Below, piece after piece: positions 1-5,239 of a stretch of DNA of 7,794 nt (positions are counted from its first letter, which is position 1; the number at the start of each line of letters is the position of its first letter). The notes beneath the pieces were generated by a model. That model did no database searches and had not been told where the DNA came from. It saw only the letters and a list, made by a program, of their open reading frames with translations. This stretch comes from JALZAA01 sp035938395. GTDB lineage: Bacteria > Actinomycetota > Acidimicrobiia > IMCC26256 > JACDBD01. Made by a program: the position numbers and the translations under genes. The stretch spans positions 1 to 7,794 of the forward strand of contig DASZGY010000100.1 in the NCBI GenBank assembly GCA_035938395.1, in the 5' to 3' direction.

Positions 1-8
1 CGGGCCCC

Positions 9-911
9 CTACCGGTCGAGACCGCCACGCTCGAGGGCGCGCTCGACCTCGTGCTGGCGCTGGACGTTCTCGTCGTGCAGCTCTTCGGTCGTCTTCACGA
101 CTCCGCCGACCTTGAGCTCGCCCATGACGTGCACCTCGCCCAGCGTCTCGTGCATGTAGTCCGGCCCGTCGCCGGTCGGGATGAACCATCCGGTCGGGCA
201 CATCGTCAGCACCTCGACGAACGTGAATCCCTCGCCCCGCAGCTGGGACTCGAAGGCGTGGCGGAACATCCTCTTCGTACGAGCGACGGCGCCGGCGTTG
301 TGCACGGAGCCCCGGGCGACGTACGCGGCGCCCTGCAGCCGCGCGATCAGGTCTCCGATCAGGATCGGATAGCCGTGGTATTCGGCGTCGCGCCCGTCGA
401 GGGAGTTCTTCGTGCGTTGACCGAGGACACTGGTGGCCGTCATGTGGCCGCCGGTCTCGCCGAACACCCCGTTGTTCAGCAGGATGCACGTGACTTTCTC
501 GCCTCGCGCCGCCGTGTGGAGCACCTCCTGCAGACCCTCGTTCACCATGTCGCCGTCTCCCTGGAGCGTGAACACGACGGCGTCCGGCCGCATGCGCTTC
601 GCCCCGGTGGCGACGGACGGCGCGCGACCGTGCAACGCCTGTACCAGGTCGACATCGACCGTGCTCGTGAACGCGGTGTAGCAACCGATGCCGGCGACCA
701 TGATCGAGCGCTGCGTGACCCTGAGCTCCTGGAGCGCTTCGAGATAGACGCGCAGCGCCAGCGGCTCGCCGCAGCCCGGGCACATGTTGTGCTCCTGGGT
801 GAGCAGCAGGTCGGGCTTGAGGTCGGCGACCTTCTTGGCGTGGTCGGGCGGCGCGCTGGTGTCGAGCACCGGTCCGACGGGTCCGTCTGCTCCGACGTGC
901 TCACCAGTCAT
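9..911 (-). CDS. 2-oxoacid:ferredoxin oxidoreductase, beta subunit (TPP-binding)
   Basis: The 300-residue product is the thiamine-diphosphate and [4Fe-4S] subunit of a multi-subunit, cytoplasmic 2-oxoacid:acceptor oxidoreductase, which oxidatively decarboxylates a 2-oxoacid to acyl-CoA and reduces ferredoxin. The TPP motif is visible as GDGD (118-121) followed by NN (146-147), then VFGETGG (149-155). Four cysteines are spaced as expected for the cluster ligands of this family: C44 and C47 in CPGCGE, C77 in GIGCYT and C238 in MCPTGW. LHGRAPSVATGAK (93-105) is another family hallmark. The residue after CPGCG is Glu, as in pyruvate-type enzymes, rather than the His common in VorA-type proteins. 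The N-terminus is about 30 residues longer than in minimal beta subunits. The ATG at 911 is chosen because a purine-rich site lies 6 nt upstream and the reading frame further upstream overlaps the alpha gene. It is the last gene of the operon, 17 nt after alpha. Substrate is not deducible. Confidence 0.93.
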   Translation of the reverse strand: MTGEHVGADGPVGPVLDTSAPPDHAKKVADLKPDLLLTQEHNMCPGCGEPLALRVYLEALQELRVTQRSIMVAGIGCYTAFTSTVDVDLVQALHGRAPSVATGAKRMRPDAVVFTLQGDGDMVNEGLQEVLHTAARGEKVTCILLNNGVFGETGGHMTATSVLGQRTKNSLDGRDAEYHGYPILIGDLIARLQGAAYVARGSVHNAGAVARTKRMFRHAFESQLRGEGFTFVEVLTMCPTGWFIPTGDGPDYMHETLGEVHVMGELKVGGVVKTTEELHDENVQRQHEVERALERGGLDR

Positions 912-917
912 CTCGGA

Positions 918-927
918 CCCTTCCCCT
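918..927 (-). promoter_or_regulatory. Ribosome binding site of the beta-subunit gene
   Basis: On the minus strand AGGGGAAGGG ends 6 nt before the ATG at 911. It lies across the 17-nt alpha-beta gap and decides the beta start against a much longer open frame that would run back through the alpha gene. Confidence 0.6.
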
Positions 928-928
928 T

Positions 929-2059
929 TCACCCTCGCTCGTTCACCGGCAGGGGCGGAAGCTCGGCGCCGGTGCCGCCGCGGTGAACCGCGAAGACTCG
1001 TTCGCGGATGACCTCGGCGTCGAGCAGCGGTCCGACGCCGAAGCCCGAGCCGTCGGTCGAGATGCCGCCGATCGGGATAATCGGCGCGCGCCCGAGCACC
1101 GCGAGGCGGACGTCGTCGATCATCTGACCGGCGCAGAGCTCGAACACGGCGACGGTTCTCGCGTCCGCGGTCGCGGCCGCCACCGCGCCGAACGGGTACG
1201 GCCAGAGGCTGATCGGTCGCACGAAGCCGACCTTCTCGCCCTCGGCACGGAGCTGGCTGACGACGTAGCGCACGAACTTGGCCGGCGTCCCGAACGCGAC
1301 CACGACCGTCTCCGCGTCGTCGCAGAATGCGGTCTCGGCGCGTTGCTCGTCGCGTTCCATGTCGGCGTGCTTGGCCGTGATCCCGCGTAGGTGCCGCTCG
1401 ATGCCCGGCGCCTCGTGGCCATGCTTGGCGAGCCCGAGCGGTGTGACGAGCCCGGAGTCGCCGGTGCCGCCGCCCGACCCGTCCACGGCCCAGGCCTTGG
1501 GCGGCAACGGGGGGAACTCGACGGGCTCGACCGACACGGCTTCGTGCGTGTGGGCGAGCAGGTAGTCGCCGTAGACGAGCACCGGGTTGCGCCACTTGTC
1601 GGCGAGATAGAACGCGAGCTGCGTGAGCTGGACGGCTTCGGCGATGTCGAGCGGCGCGAGCACGAGGTGCCGGTAGTCGCCGTGGCCGCCGCCGCGGGTC
1701 GCCTGGAAGTAATCCTGCTGGCCGCGCGCCATGTTGAAGACGACGAGCGGCAGCTCGGCGAGCGTGATCTCGCTGAACGACTCCTGCATGAGCGACAGGC
1801 CCTGGCCCGTCGAGCCGGTGGCGGCGCGGGCGCCGGTCGCGAGCGCTCCCCAGGCCATGCCGACGGCCTCGAGCTCGCTCTCGGCGTTGATGCAGACGCC
1901 GCCCACCTCGGGCAGCTTCTTGGCGAGATGCTCGAGCAGCTCCGTGAACGGCGTCATCGGGTAACCGGCGAAGAAGCGGCAGCCGGCCGCGATCGTGGCT
2001 TCGGCCATCGCCTCGGAGCCCTCCATGAGACGCCGATCGGCGGTGGCCACGGCCGTCAC
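929..2059 (-). CDS. 2-oxoacid:ferredoxin oxidoreductase, alpha subunit (VorB-like)
   Basis: The 376-residue product carries the pyrimidine-binding domain (about 10-180) and the transketolase-C-like domain II (about 246-360) of a 2-oxoacid:ferredoxin oxidoreductase. It pairs with beta to form the TPP site. Visible hallmarks are GYPMTPFTE (32-40, the YPITP-type substrate/TPP motif), the acidic stretch ESELEAVG (60-67), QDYFQATRGGGHGDYR (115-130) and ELCAGQMIDDVRLAV (307-321). The last two resemble the VorB (2-oxoisovalerate type) branch more than the two-subunit KorA branch. The loop that normally reads RGGPxxG followed by a Pro-rich linker before the Q-x-D segment is cut to RGQQD (112-116), an in-frame loss of roughly ten residues. 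The start is the GTG at 2059, overlapping the ferredoxin stop as GTGA and preceded by GGGGAG 5 nt upstream. The in-frame ATG at 2026 would remove the conserved RRLMEGSEA beginning. Assignment to the family is secure; substrate is not. Confidence 0.92.
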   Translation of the reverse strand: MTAVATADRRLMEGSEAMAEATIAAGCRFFAGYPMTPFTELLEHLAKKLPEVGGVCINAESELEAVGMAWGALATGARAATGSTGQGLSLMQESFSEITLAELPLVVFNMARGQQDYFQATRGGGHGDYRHLVLAPLDIAEAVQLTQLAFYLADKWRNPVLVYGDYLLAHTHEAVSVEPVEFPPLPPKAWAVDGSGGGTGDSGLVTPLGLAKHGHEAPGIERHLRGITAKHADMERDEQRAETAFCDDAETVVVAFGTPAKFVRYVVSQLRAEGEKVGFVRPISLWPYPFGAVAAATADARTVAVFELCAGQMIDDVRLAVLGRAPIIPIGGISTDGSGFGVGPLLDAEVIRERVFAVHRGGTGAELPPLPVNERG

Positions 2060-2322
2060 GACGACTCCCCGGCGACGTCGGCGACGTCGGTCATGACGGG
2101 CTCGTCGAAGCGGAACACCTCGAAGCAGAAGTCGGGACACACCATGAGGCAGGCGGCGCAGCCGGTGCATCCGGGATGCAGTTCCGGGTAGCGGTAACCG
2201 ACGTGGTTGACCTCCTCCGTCATCGACAACACACGAGGCGGGCATGCGGTGATGCACAGCTCGCAGCCCTTGCAGGTGTCGACGTCGATCGTGATCGTGC
2301 CGCGGCTCTTGATCGTCGTCAT
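2056..2322 (-). CDS. 2-oxoacid:ferredoxin oxidoreductase, delta subunit (2x[4Fe-4S] ferredoxin)
   Basis: This 88-residue protein is a bacterial-type dicluster ferredoxin. It shows two CxxCxxCxxxC(P) motifs: C17, C20, C23, C27-P and C52, C55, C58, C62-P, with an extra cysteine at C66. As the delta subunit it would carry electrons from the TPP/[4Fe-4S] centre of beta to an external ferredoxin. The N-terminal TITIDVDTCKGCELC (9-23) and the second TGCAACLMVCP (53-63) are typical of delta subunits fused into the enzyme complex rather than of free ferredoxins. Its position between gamma and alpha fits the gamma-delta-alpha-beta order of four-subunit enzymes. The ATG at 2322 overlaps the gamma stop as ATGA and has AGGAGG 10 nt upstream. 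An in-frame start 24 nt earlier exists but lies deeper in the gamma gene. Confidence 0.93.
   Translation of the reverse strand: MTTIKSRGTITIDVDTCKGCELCITACPPRVLSMTEEVNHVGYRYPELHPGCTGCAACLMVCPDFCFEVFRFDEPVMTDVADVAGESS
2065..2070 (-). promoter_or_regulatory. Ribosome binding site supporting the GTG start of alpha
   Basis: GGGGAG lies on the minus strand 5 nt before the GTG at 2059, inside the last codons of the ferredoxin gene. With the GTGA stop/start overlap it supports coupled translation from this GTG rather than from the internal ATG at 2026. Confidence 0.6.
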
Positions 2323-2900
2323 GCCCGCGCCGCCTCCTGCTCCCACGCCGGGAAAGCGAGGTAGTCGACTGCGTCGAAGCCGGCCCGGATCGCCTCCTCG
2401 TTCGCGGCGATGTGCTGGCGGCGGTACGACGGGATCGACTCGCGCATCGCCTCGACCGTCGCGTCGAGACCGACGAGGCCGGTGATCCCGACGTACGCGC
2501 CGGCCATGACCATCGAGCCGCCGAGCTCGTTGCCGAGCCCCGCGGCGATGTCCGTGGCGCGCACTCGGAACACGCGGTACCGCGCGTCGTCGAGCGGCTG
2601 CTCGAAGGTGGCGTCGTTCACCAGCACGAGCCCTTCGGTCCGCACCTTCGGCGCCACCGGCGCCCAGAACTTGTCGTGCATGGCGACGGCGGACCAGGTG
2701 TGCGAGACCAGCGGCGGGGCCTGCAGCGGCGCGTCGCCGACGACGACTGTTCCGTCGGTGTTCATCCCCCGCATCGCGCCGCCGTAGACGCCGAACAGCA
2801 TCACGTGGCGGGCTTCGAGCGTGGCGCCACGGGCGATCACCTGGGCCGCGAGCTGGACGCCCTGCCCTCCCATCCCCGTGATCAGGAGCTCACGTTCCAC
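2319..2900 (-). CDS. 2-oxoacid:ferredoxin oxidoreductase, gamma subunit
   Basis: The 193-residue product is the gamma (POR/KOR gamma-domain) subunit of the enzyme. The N-terminal GMGGQGVQLAAQ (9-20) is the glycine-rich signature of the domain. YGGAMRG (39-45) aligns with the usual YGPEMRGG-like stretch, and MVMAGAYVGITGLV (130-143) with the conserved late hydrophobic segment. It is thought to help form the CoA-binding part of the complex. Length is normal for a stand-alone gamma subunit (about 180-200). The start is the GTG at 2900, which has GGGAGGG 4 nt upstream and overlaps the end of the TetR gene by 11 nt. It is the first enzyme gene of the operon, and its end overlaps the ferredoxin start. 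Confidence 0.93.
   Translation of the reverse strand: MERELLITGMGGQGVQLAAQVIARGATLEARHVMLFGVYGGAMRGMNTDGTVVVGDAPLQAPPLVSHTWSAVAMHDKFWAPVAPKVRTEGLVLVNDATFEQPLDDARYRVFRVRATDIAAGLGNELGGSMVMAGAYVGITGLVGLDATVEAMRESIPSYRRQHIAANEEAIRAGFDAVDYLAFPAWEQEAARA
2333..2338 (-). promoter_or_regulatory. Ribosome binding site of the ferredoxin subunit gene
   Basis: A full AGGAGG on the minus strand, 10 nt before the ATG at 2322 and inside the end of the gamma gene, supports the ATGA-overlapping start. Confidence 0.6.
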
Positions 2901-3540
2901 GCAGCCCTCCCAGCACGAACTGCTCCAAGTGGGCGACGTCGTCCTCGGTCGGACGGCGGCGGGCGACGAGCGCGTCGTTCATGCAGCCGATCGCGAGGTG
3001 GTAGATCGCGTCGGCGTCGCGCTTGGGGTCGCCGCCGGCGTCGGCAACCGCGTCGCGCAGCGGGCGCACGAGAAGCTCGCGCGACCGCGCCACTTCGTCG
3101 GGGAAGCGATCGGCGAGCCGCGCGTTGTTGATCGCGAACGGCCGGGTGTTGTCGGCGGCGGCACGGTTGCGCGCCTGCTCCATGACACCGGCCACCCACG
3201 CCCGCACCCGCGCCGCGCCGGGCTCCACACCGGCCATCCGGTGCTCGAGATAGGTCAGGAGCTGACGCTGGCCGTCGTCGAGGATGGCGACCAGCAGCTC
3301 GTCCTTGCCGCGGAAGTGCCGGTAGAACGCCTGGTTCGAGAGCCCCGCCTCGCGCACGATGTCGTGGACGCGCGGGTCGAGCGTGCCCGTGCGGCGCATC
3401 ACCGCGTACCCGGCAGCCACCAGGCGCCGGACCTCGTCGGCGTACGCCTCCGAGCGCACCGAGAGCGTCCTCGACGCCACCCGCTCCGCGACCGGCGGGT
3501 CGGCGCCGAGCTCGGTCCCGGCGGGAACGGCGTTCTGCAC
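2890..3540 (-). CDS. TetR/AcrR-family transcriptional regulator
   Basis: The 216-residue product is a TetR-type repressor. Its helix-turn-helix runs about 56-78 (DPRVHDIVREAGLSNQAFYRHF) and is followed by the typical RGKDELLVAIL stretch. The rest is an alpha-helical ligand-binding and dimerisation domain with no recognisable ligand signature. The gene overlaps the gamma-subunit start by 11 nt, so it is almost certainly co-transcribed with the oxidoreductase and probably regulates its own operon and the divergent ligase. The start is uncertain. The GTG at 3540 has no ribosome binding site but sits 7 nt after a TAGCAT hexamer, the geometry of a leaderless mRNA. The alternative GTG at 3459 gives 189 residues and has GAGGA 8 nt upstream. 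Inducers of such regulators are often acyl-CoA intermediates, which would fit this neighbourhood but is not shown by the sequence. Confidence 0.9.
   Translation of the reverse strand: MQNAVPAGTELGADPPVAERVASRTLSVRSEAYADEVRRLVAAGYAVMRRTGTLDPRVHDIVREAGLSNQAFYRHFRGKDELLVAILDDGQRQLLTYLEHRMAGVEPGAARVRAWVAGVMEQARNRAAADNTRPFAINNARLADRFPDEVARSRELLVRPLRDAVADAGGDPKRDADAIYHLAIGCMNDALVARRRPTEDDVAHLEQFVLGGLRGT
2905..2911 (-). promoter_or_regulatory. Ribosome binding site of the gamma-subunit gene
   Basis: GGGAGGG on the minus strand ends 4 nt before the GTG start at 2900, inside the last codons of the upstream regulator gene. It is a strong site and supports a GTG start overlapping the regulator. Confidence 0.65.
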
Positions 3541-3544
3541 AAGC

Positions 3545-3557
3545 GGAATGCTATTCC
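3545..3557. promoter_or_regulatory. Perfect 13-bp inverted repeat, candidate TetR operator
   Basis: GGAAT-GCT-ATTCC is a perfect 5-bp inverted repeat with a 3-nt centre. It lies between the divergent regulator and acyl-CoA synthetase genes, only 4 bp upstream of the proposed regulator start. It overlaps the candidate -10 hexamer of the regulator promoter, the position expected for autorepression. No experimental motif for this regulator is known to me, so operator function is inferred from symmetry and position. Confidence 0.5.
3548..3553 (-). promoter_or_regulatory. Candidate -10 element for the TetR/oxidoreductase operon
   Basis: Read on the minus strand, TAGCAT fits the TAnnnT pattern of actinobacterial -10 elements and is followed by 7 nt and then the GTG at 3540. 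That spacing would make the transcript leaderless. The -35 region is weak: TTTCCC sits 18 nt upstream. The hexamer is embedded in the inverted repeat. Confidence 0.35.
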
Positions 3558-3566
3558 AGACCGGGC

Positions 3567-3587
3567 GGGCGGGGAAAGTCCCGGCCC
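3567..3587. repeat. Imperfect 21-bp inverted repeat, second candidate operator
   Basis: The arms GGGC-G-GGGA and TCCC-G-GCCC flank a 3-nt AAG centre. Eight of nine arm positions pair; the single mismatch is G-G at 3571/3583. It lies 9 bp from the 13-bp repeat and just before the candidate -10 of the plus-strand gene. A second regulator-binding site is the simplest reading. A terminator is unlikely because no T-run follows on either strand. Confidence 0.4.
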
Positions 3588-3590
3588 AAG

Positions 3591-3596
3591 TACGGT
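3591..3596 (+). promoter_or_regulatory. Candidate -10 element for the divergent acyl-CoA synthetase
   Basis: TACGGT fits TAnnnT and is followed by 8 nt and the GTG at 3605, which has no ribosome binding site. A leaderless transcript is therefore possible. No convincing -35 hexamer is seen; the 21-bp inverted repeat occupies that region. Confidence 0.3.
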
Positions 3597-3604
3597 CCGT
3601 CCAC

Positions 3605-5239
3605 GTGCCGCCCGACTGGCAGCTCCGCACTCCGCCGGGCGACCTCACGCGCCGCTACGTCGCGGACGGCTCGTGGAACGACGACACGCTGGGCGAGATC
3701 CTCGCCACCGGCCTGGCCGACGGCGCCGACCTCGCGTGCAAGGTCCGTTCCCGGTTGCGTCCGTACTCGGGCACGCTCGGCGACGTCGCCGATCTCGCCC
3801 GCCGAGTCGCCGGTGGTCTCCGCGACCGTGGCGTCGGGGCCGGCGACCTGGTCGCGTTCCAGCTGCCGAACTGGGTCGAGGCGGCGGCGACGTTCTGGGC
3901 GACGGCGTTCCTCGGTGCGGTCCCGGTGCCGATCGTGCACTTCTACGGCATGAAGGAAGTCGGGTTCATCCTGCGTCAGTCCGGCGCGCGCATCCTCGTG
4001 ACCGCCGACCGGTTCGGCCACCTCGACTACCTCGCCAATCTCGACTCGATCCGCTCGGACGTTCCCGACCTCGAGATCGTGGTCGTGGTGTCCGACGACG
4101 ACGTCCCGCGCGACCTGGTCCCGTTCGCGACGCTTGCCGACGGCGACGCGGTGGGCGTGCCCGAGCGCGTCGATCCGTCCGCTCCCGCGCTCGTCGCCTA
4201 CACCTCCGGCACGACGGCTGATCCGAAGGGCGTCGTGCACGCGCACCGCACCATCGGCTTCGAGATCCGCCAGCTCGGCGCGATGCAGTCCGGCGGCGGT
4301 ATCCCGGCGCTGGTCGGCGCGCCCGTCGGCCACGGCATCGGCATGCTCGCCGCGCTCCTGCTCCCCGTCTTCCGGCGCGAGCCGATCCATCTCATCGACG
4401 TGTGGGACCCGGCGACCGTGCTCGCCGCCATGCTCGAAGAGCACGTGTACAGCGGCGCGGGCGCGACGTTCTTCCTCACGAGCCTGCTCGACCATCCCGA
4501 CTTCACGGACGAGCACCGGGCGCTGATGCGCCACGTCGGGATGGGCGGATCGTCGGTCCCGGCGGCGGTGACCGACCGGGCCGATGCCATGGACATCTCG
4601 ATCGTACGCATGTACGGGTCGACCGAGCACCCGTCGATCACCGGCGCCCGGCACGAGGAACCCCGCGACAAGCGGCTGTACACCGACGGCCACCCGCTGC
4701 CCGGCGTCGAGCTCCGGCTCCTCGACGACGACGGCAAGGAGGTCGCCGCCGGCGTCCCCGGCGAGATCTACAGCCGGGGGCCGGACTGCTTCCCCGGCTA
4801 CACCGATCCCGCGCTCACGAAGGAGTGCTTCGACGCCGACGGGTGGTACGCGACCGGCGACGTCGGCGTGCTGGACGACGACGGCTACCTCTCGATCGTC
4901 GACCGCAAGAAGGACATCATCATCCGCGGCGGTGAGAACGTCTCGGCGCTCGAGGTCGAGGAGCTCGTCCTGCGCCTGCCCGGCGTCGCCGAGGTCGCCG
5001 TCGTGGCTGCGCCGGACGCGCGGTTGGGGGAGCACGCGTGCGCGTTCGTGCGCCCGCTGCCCGGGGGCGAGCTGCCCACCCTCGAGGCCGTCCGCGCCCA
5101 TCTCGACGCCGCCGGCCTCGCCCGTCAGAAGTGGCCCGAGGACCTGCGCACGATCGAGGAGTTCCCGCGTACTCCGTCCGGCAAGGTCCAGAAGTTCGCC
5201 CTGCGCGACCAGCTACGCCGGGAGGCGGACGGGATCTAG
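3605..5239 (+). CDS. AMP-forming acyl-CoA synthetase (alicyclic/medium-chain-type ligase)
   Basis: The 544-residue protein is a complete adenylate-forming acyl-CoA ligase. It activates a carboxylic acid with ATP to an acyl-AMP and transfers the acyl group to CoA. Motifs in order are the phosphate-binding YTSGTTADPKG (199-209), YGSTEHP (337-343), YATGD (415-419), the hinge and A8 region VDRKKDIIIRGGENVSALE (432-450), and PRTPSGKVQK (521-530) with catalytic Lys527. The N-terminal RRYVADGSWNDDTLGEIL style recalls cyclohexanecarboxylate-CoA ligase-like enzymes, but that substrate is only a suggestion. The GTG at 3605 is chosen because the conserved region begins right after it. An in-frame ATG at 3548 lies inside the inverted repeat and would add residues that look non-coding. 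It diverges from the TetR gene across 64 bp and is probably controlled by that regulator. Its stop codon overlaps that of the convergent ligase. Confidence 0.94.
   Translation: MPPDWQLRTPPGDLTRRYVADGSWNDDTLGEILATGLADGADLACKVRSRLRPYSGTLGDVADLARRVAGGLRDRGVGAGDLVAFQLPNWVEAAATFWATAFLGAVPVPIVHFYGMKEVGFILRQSGARILVTADRFGHLDYLANLDSIRSDVPDLEIVVVVSDDDVPRDLVPFATLADGDAVGVPERVDPSAPALVAYTSGTTADPKGVVHAHRTIGFEIRQLGAMQSGGGIPALVGAPVGHGIGMLAALLLPVFRREPIHLIDVWDPATVLAAMLEEHVYSGAGATFFLTSLLDHPDFTDEHRALMRHVGMGGSSVPAAVTDRADAMDISIVRMYGSTEHPSITGARHEEPRDKRLYTDGHPLPGVELRLLDDDGKEVAAGVPGEIYSRGPDCFPGYTDPALTKECFDADGWYATGDVGVLDDDGYLSIVDRKKDIIIRGGENVSALEVEELVLRLPGVAEVAVVAAPDARLGEHACAFVRPLPGGELPTLEAVRAHLDAAGLARQKWPEDLRTIEEFPRTPSGKVQKFALRDQLRREADGI
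5236..5239. other. CTAG tetranucleotide carrying both convergent stop codons
   Basis: The palindrome CTAG provides TAG at 5237-5239 for the plus-strand ligase and TAG at 5238-5236 for the minus-strand ligase. The two genes therefore meet with no intergenic space, and any terminator for either must lie inside the other gene. Confidence 0.95.

Noticed and set aside
51..986. Plus-strand open frame opposite the beta subunit
   Set aside because: It mirrors the beta gene, has no recognisable domain or start signal, and shows the composition of an antisense GC-rich shadow. The same applies to the one at 1391-2191.
912..1595. Open frame extending the beta subunit upstream to about 528 residues, as if fused
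   Set aside because: The added part is Arg-rich low-complexity translation lying over the alpha gene in another frame. The real start at 911 has its own ribosome binding site.
3567..3587. GC-rich inverted repeat as a rho-independent terminator
   Set aside because: No T-run follows on either strand and it lies between divergent starts, where no gene ends. Operator or chance symmetry is more likely.
3548..3604. ATG at 3548 as the start of the first ligase
   Set aside because: It lies within the inverted repeat, lacks a ribosome binding site, and the extra residues do not resemble the family N-terminus.
3551..5101. Long antisense open frame (516 codons) across the first ligase
   Set aside because: It is a shadow of the GC-rich codon pattern: composition is biased to Arg, Asp, Val and His, no domain is recognisable, and the sense gene has all ligase motifs.
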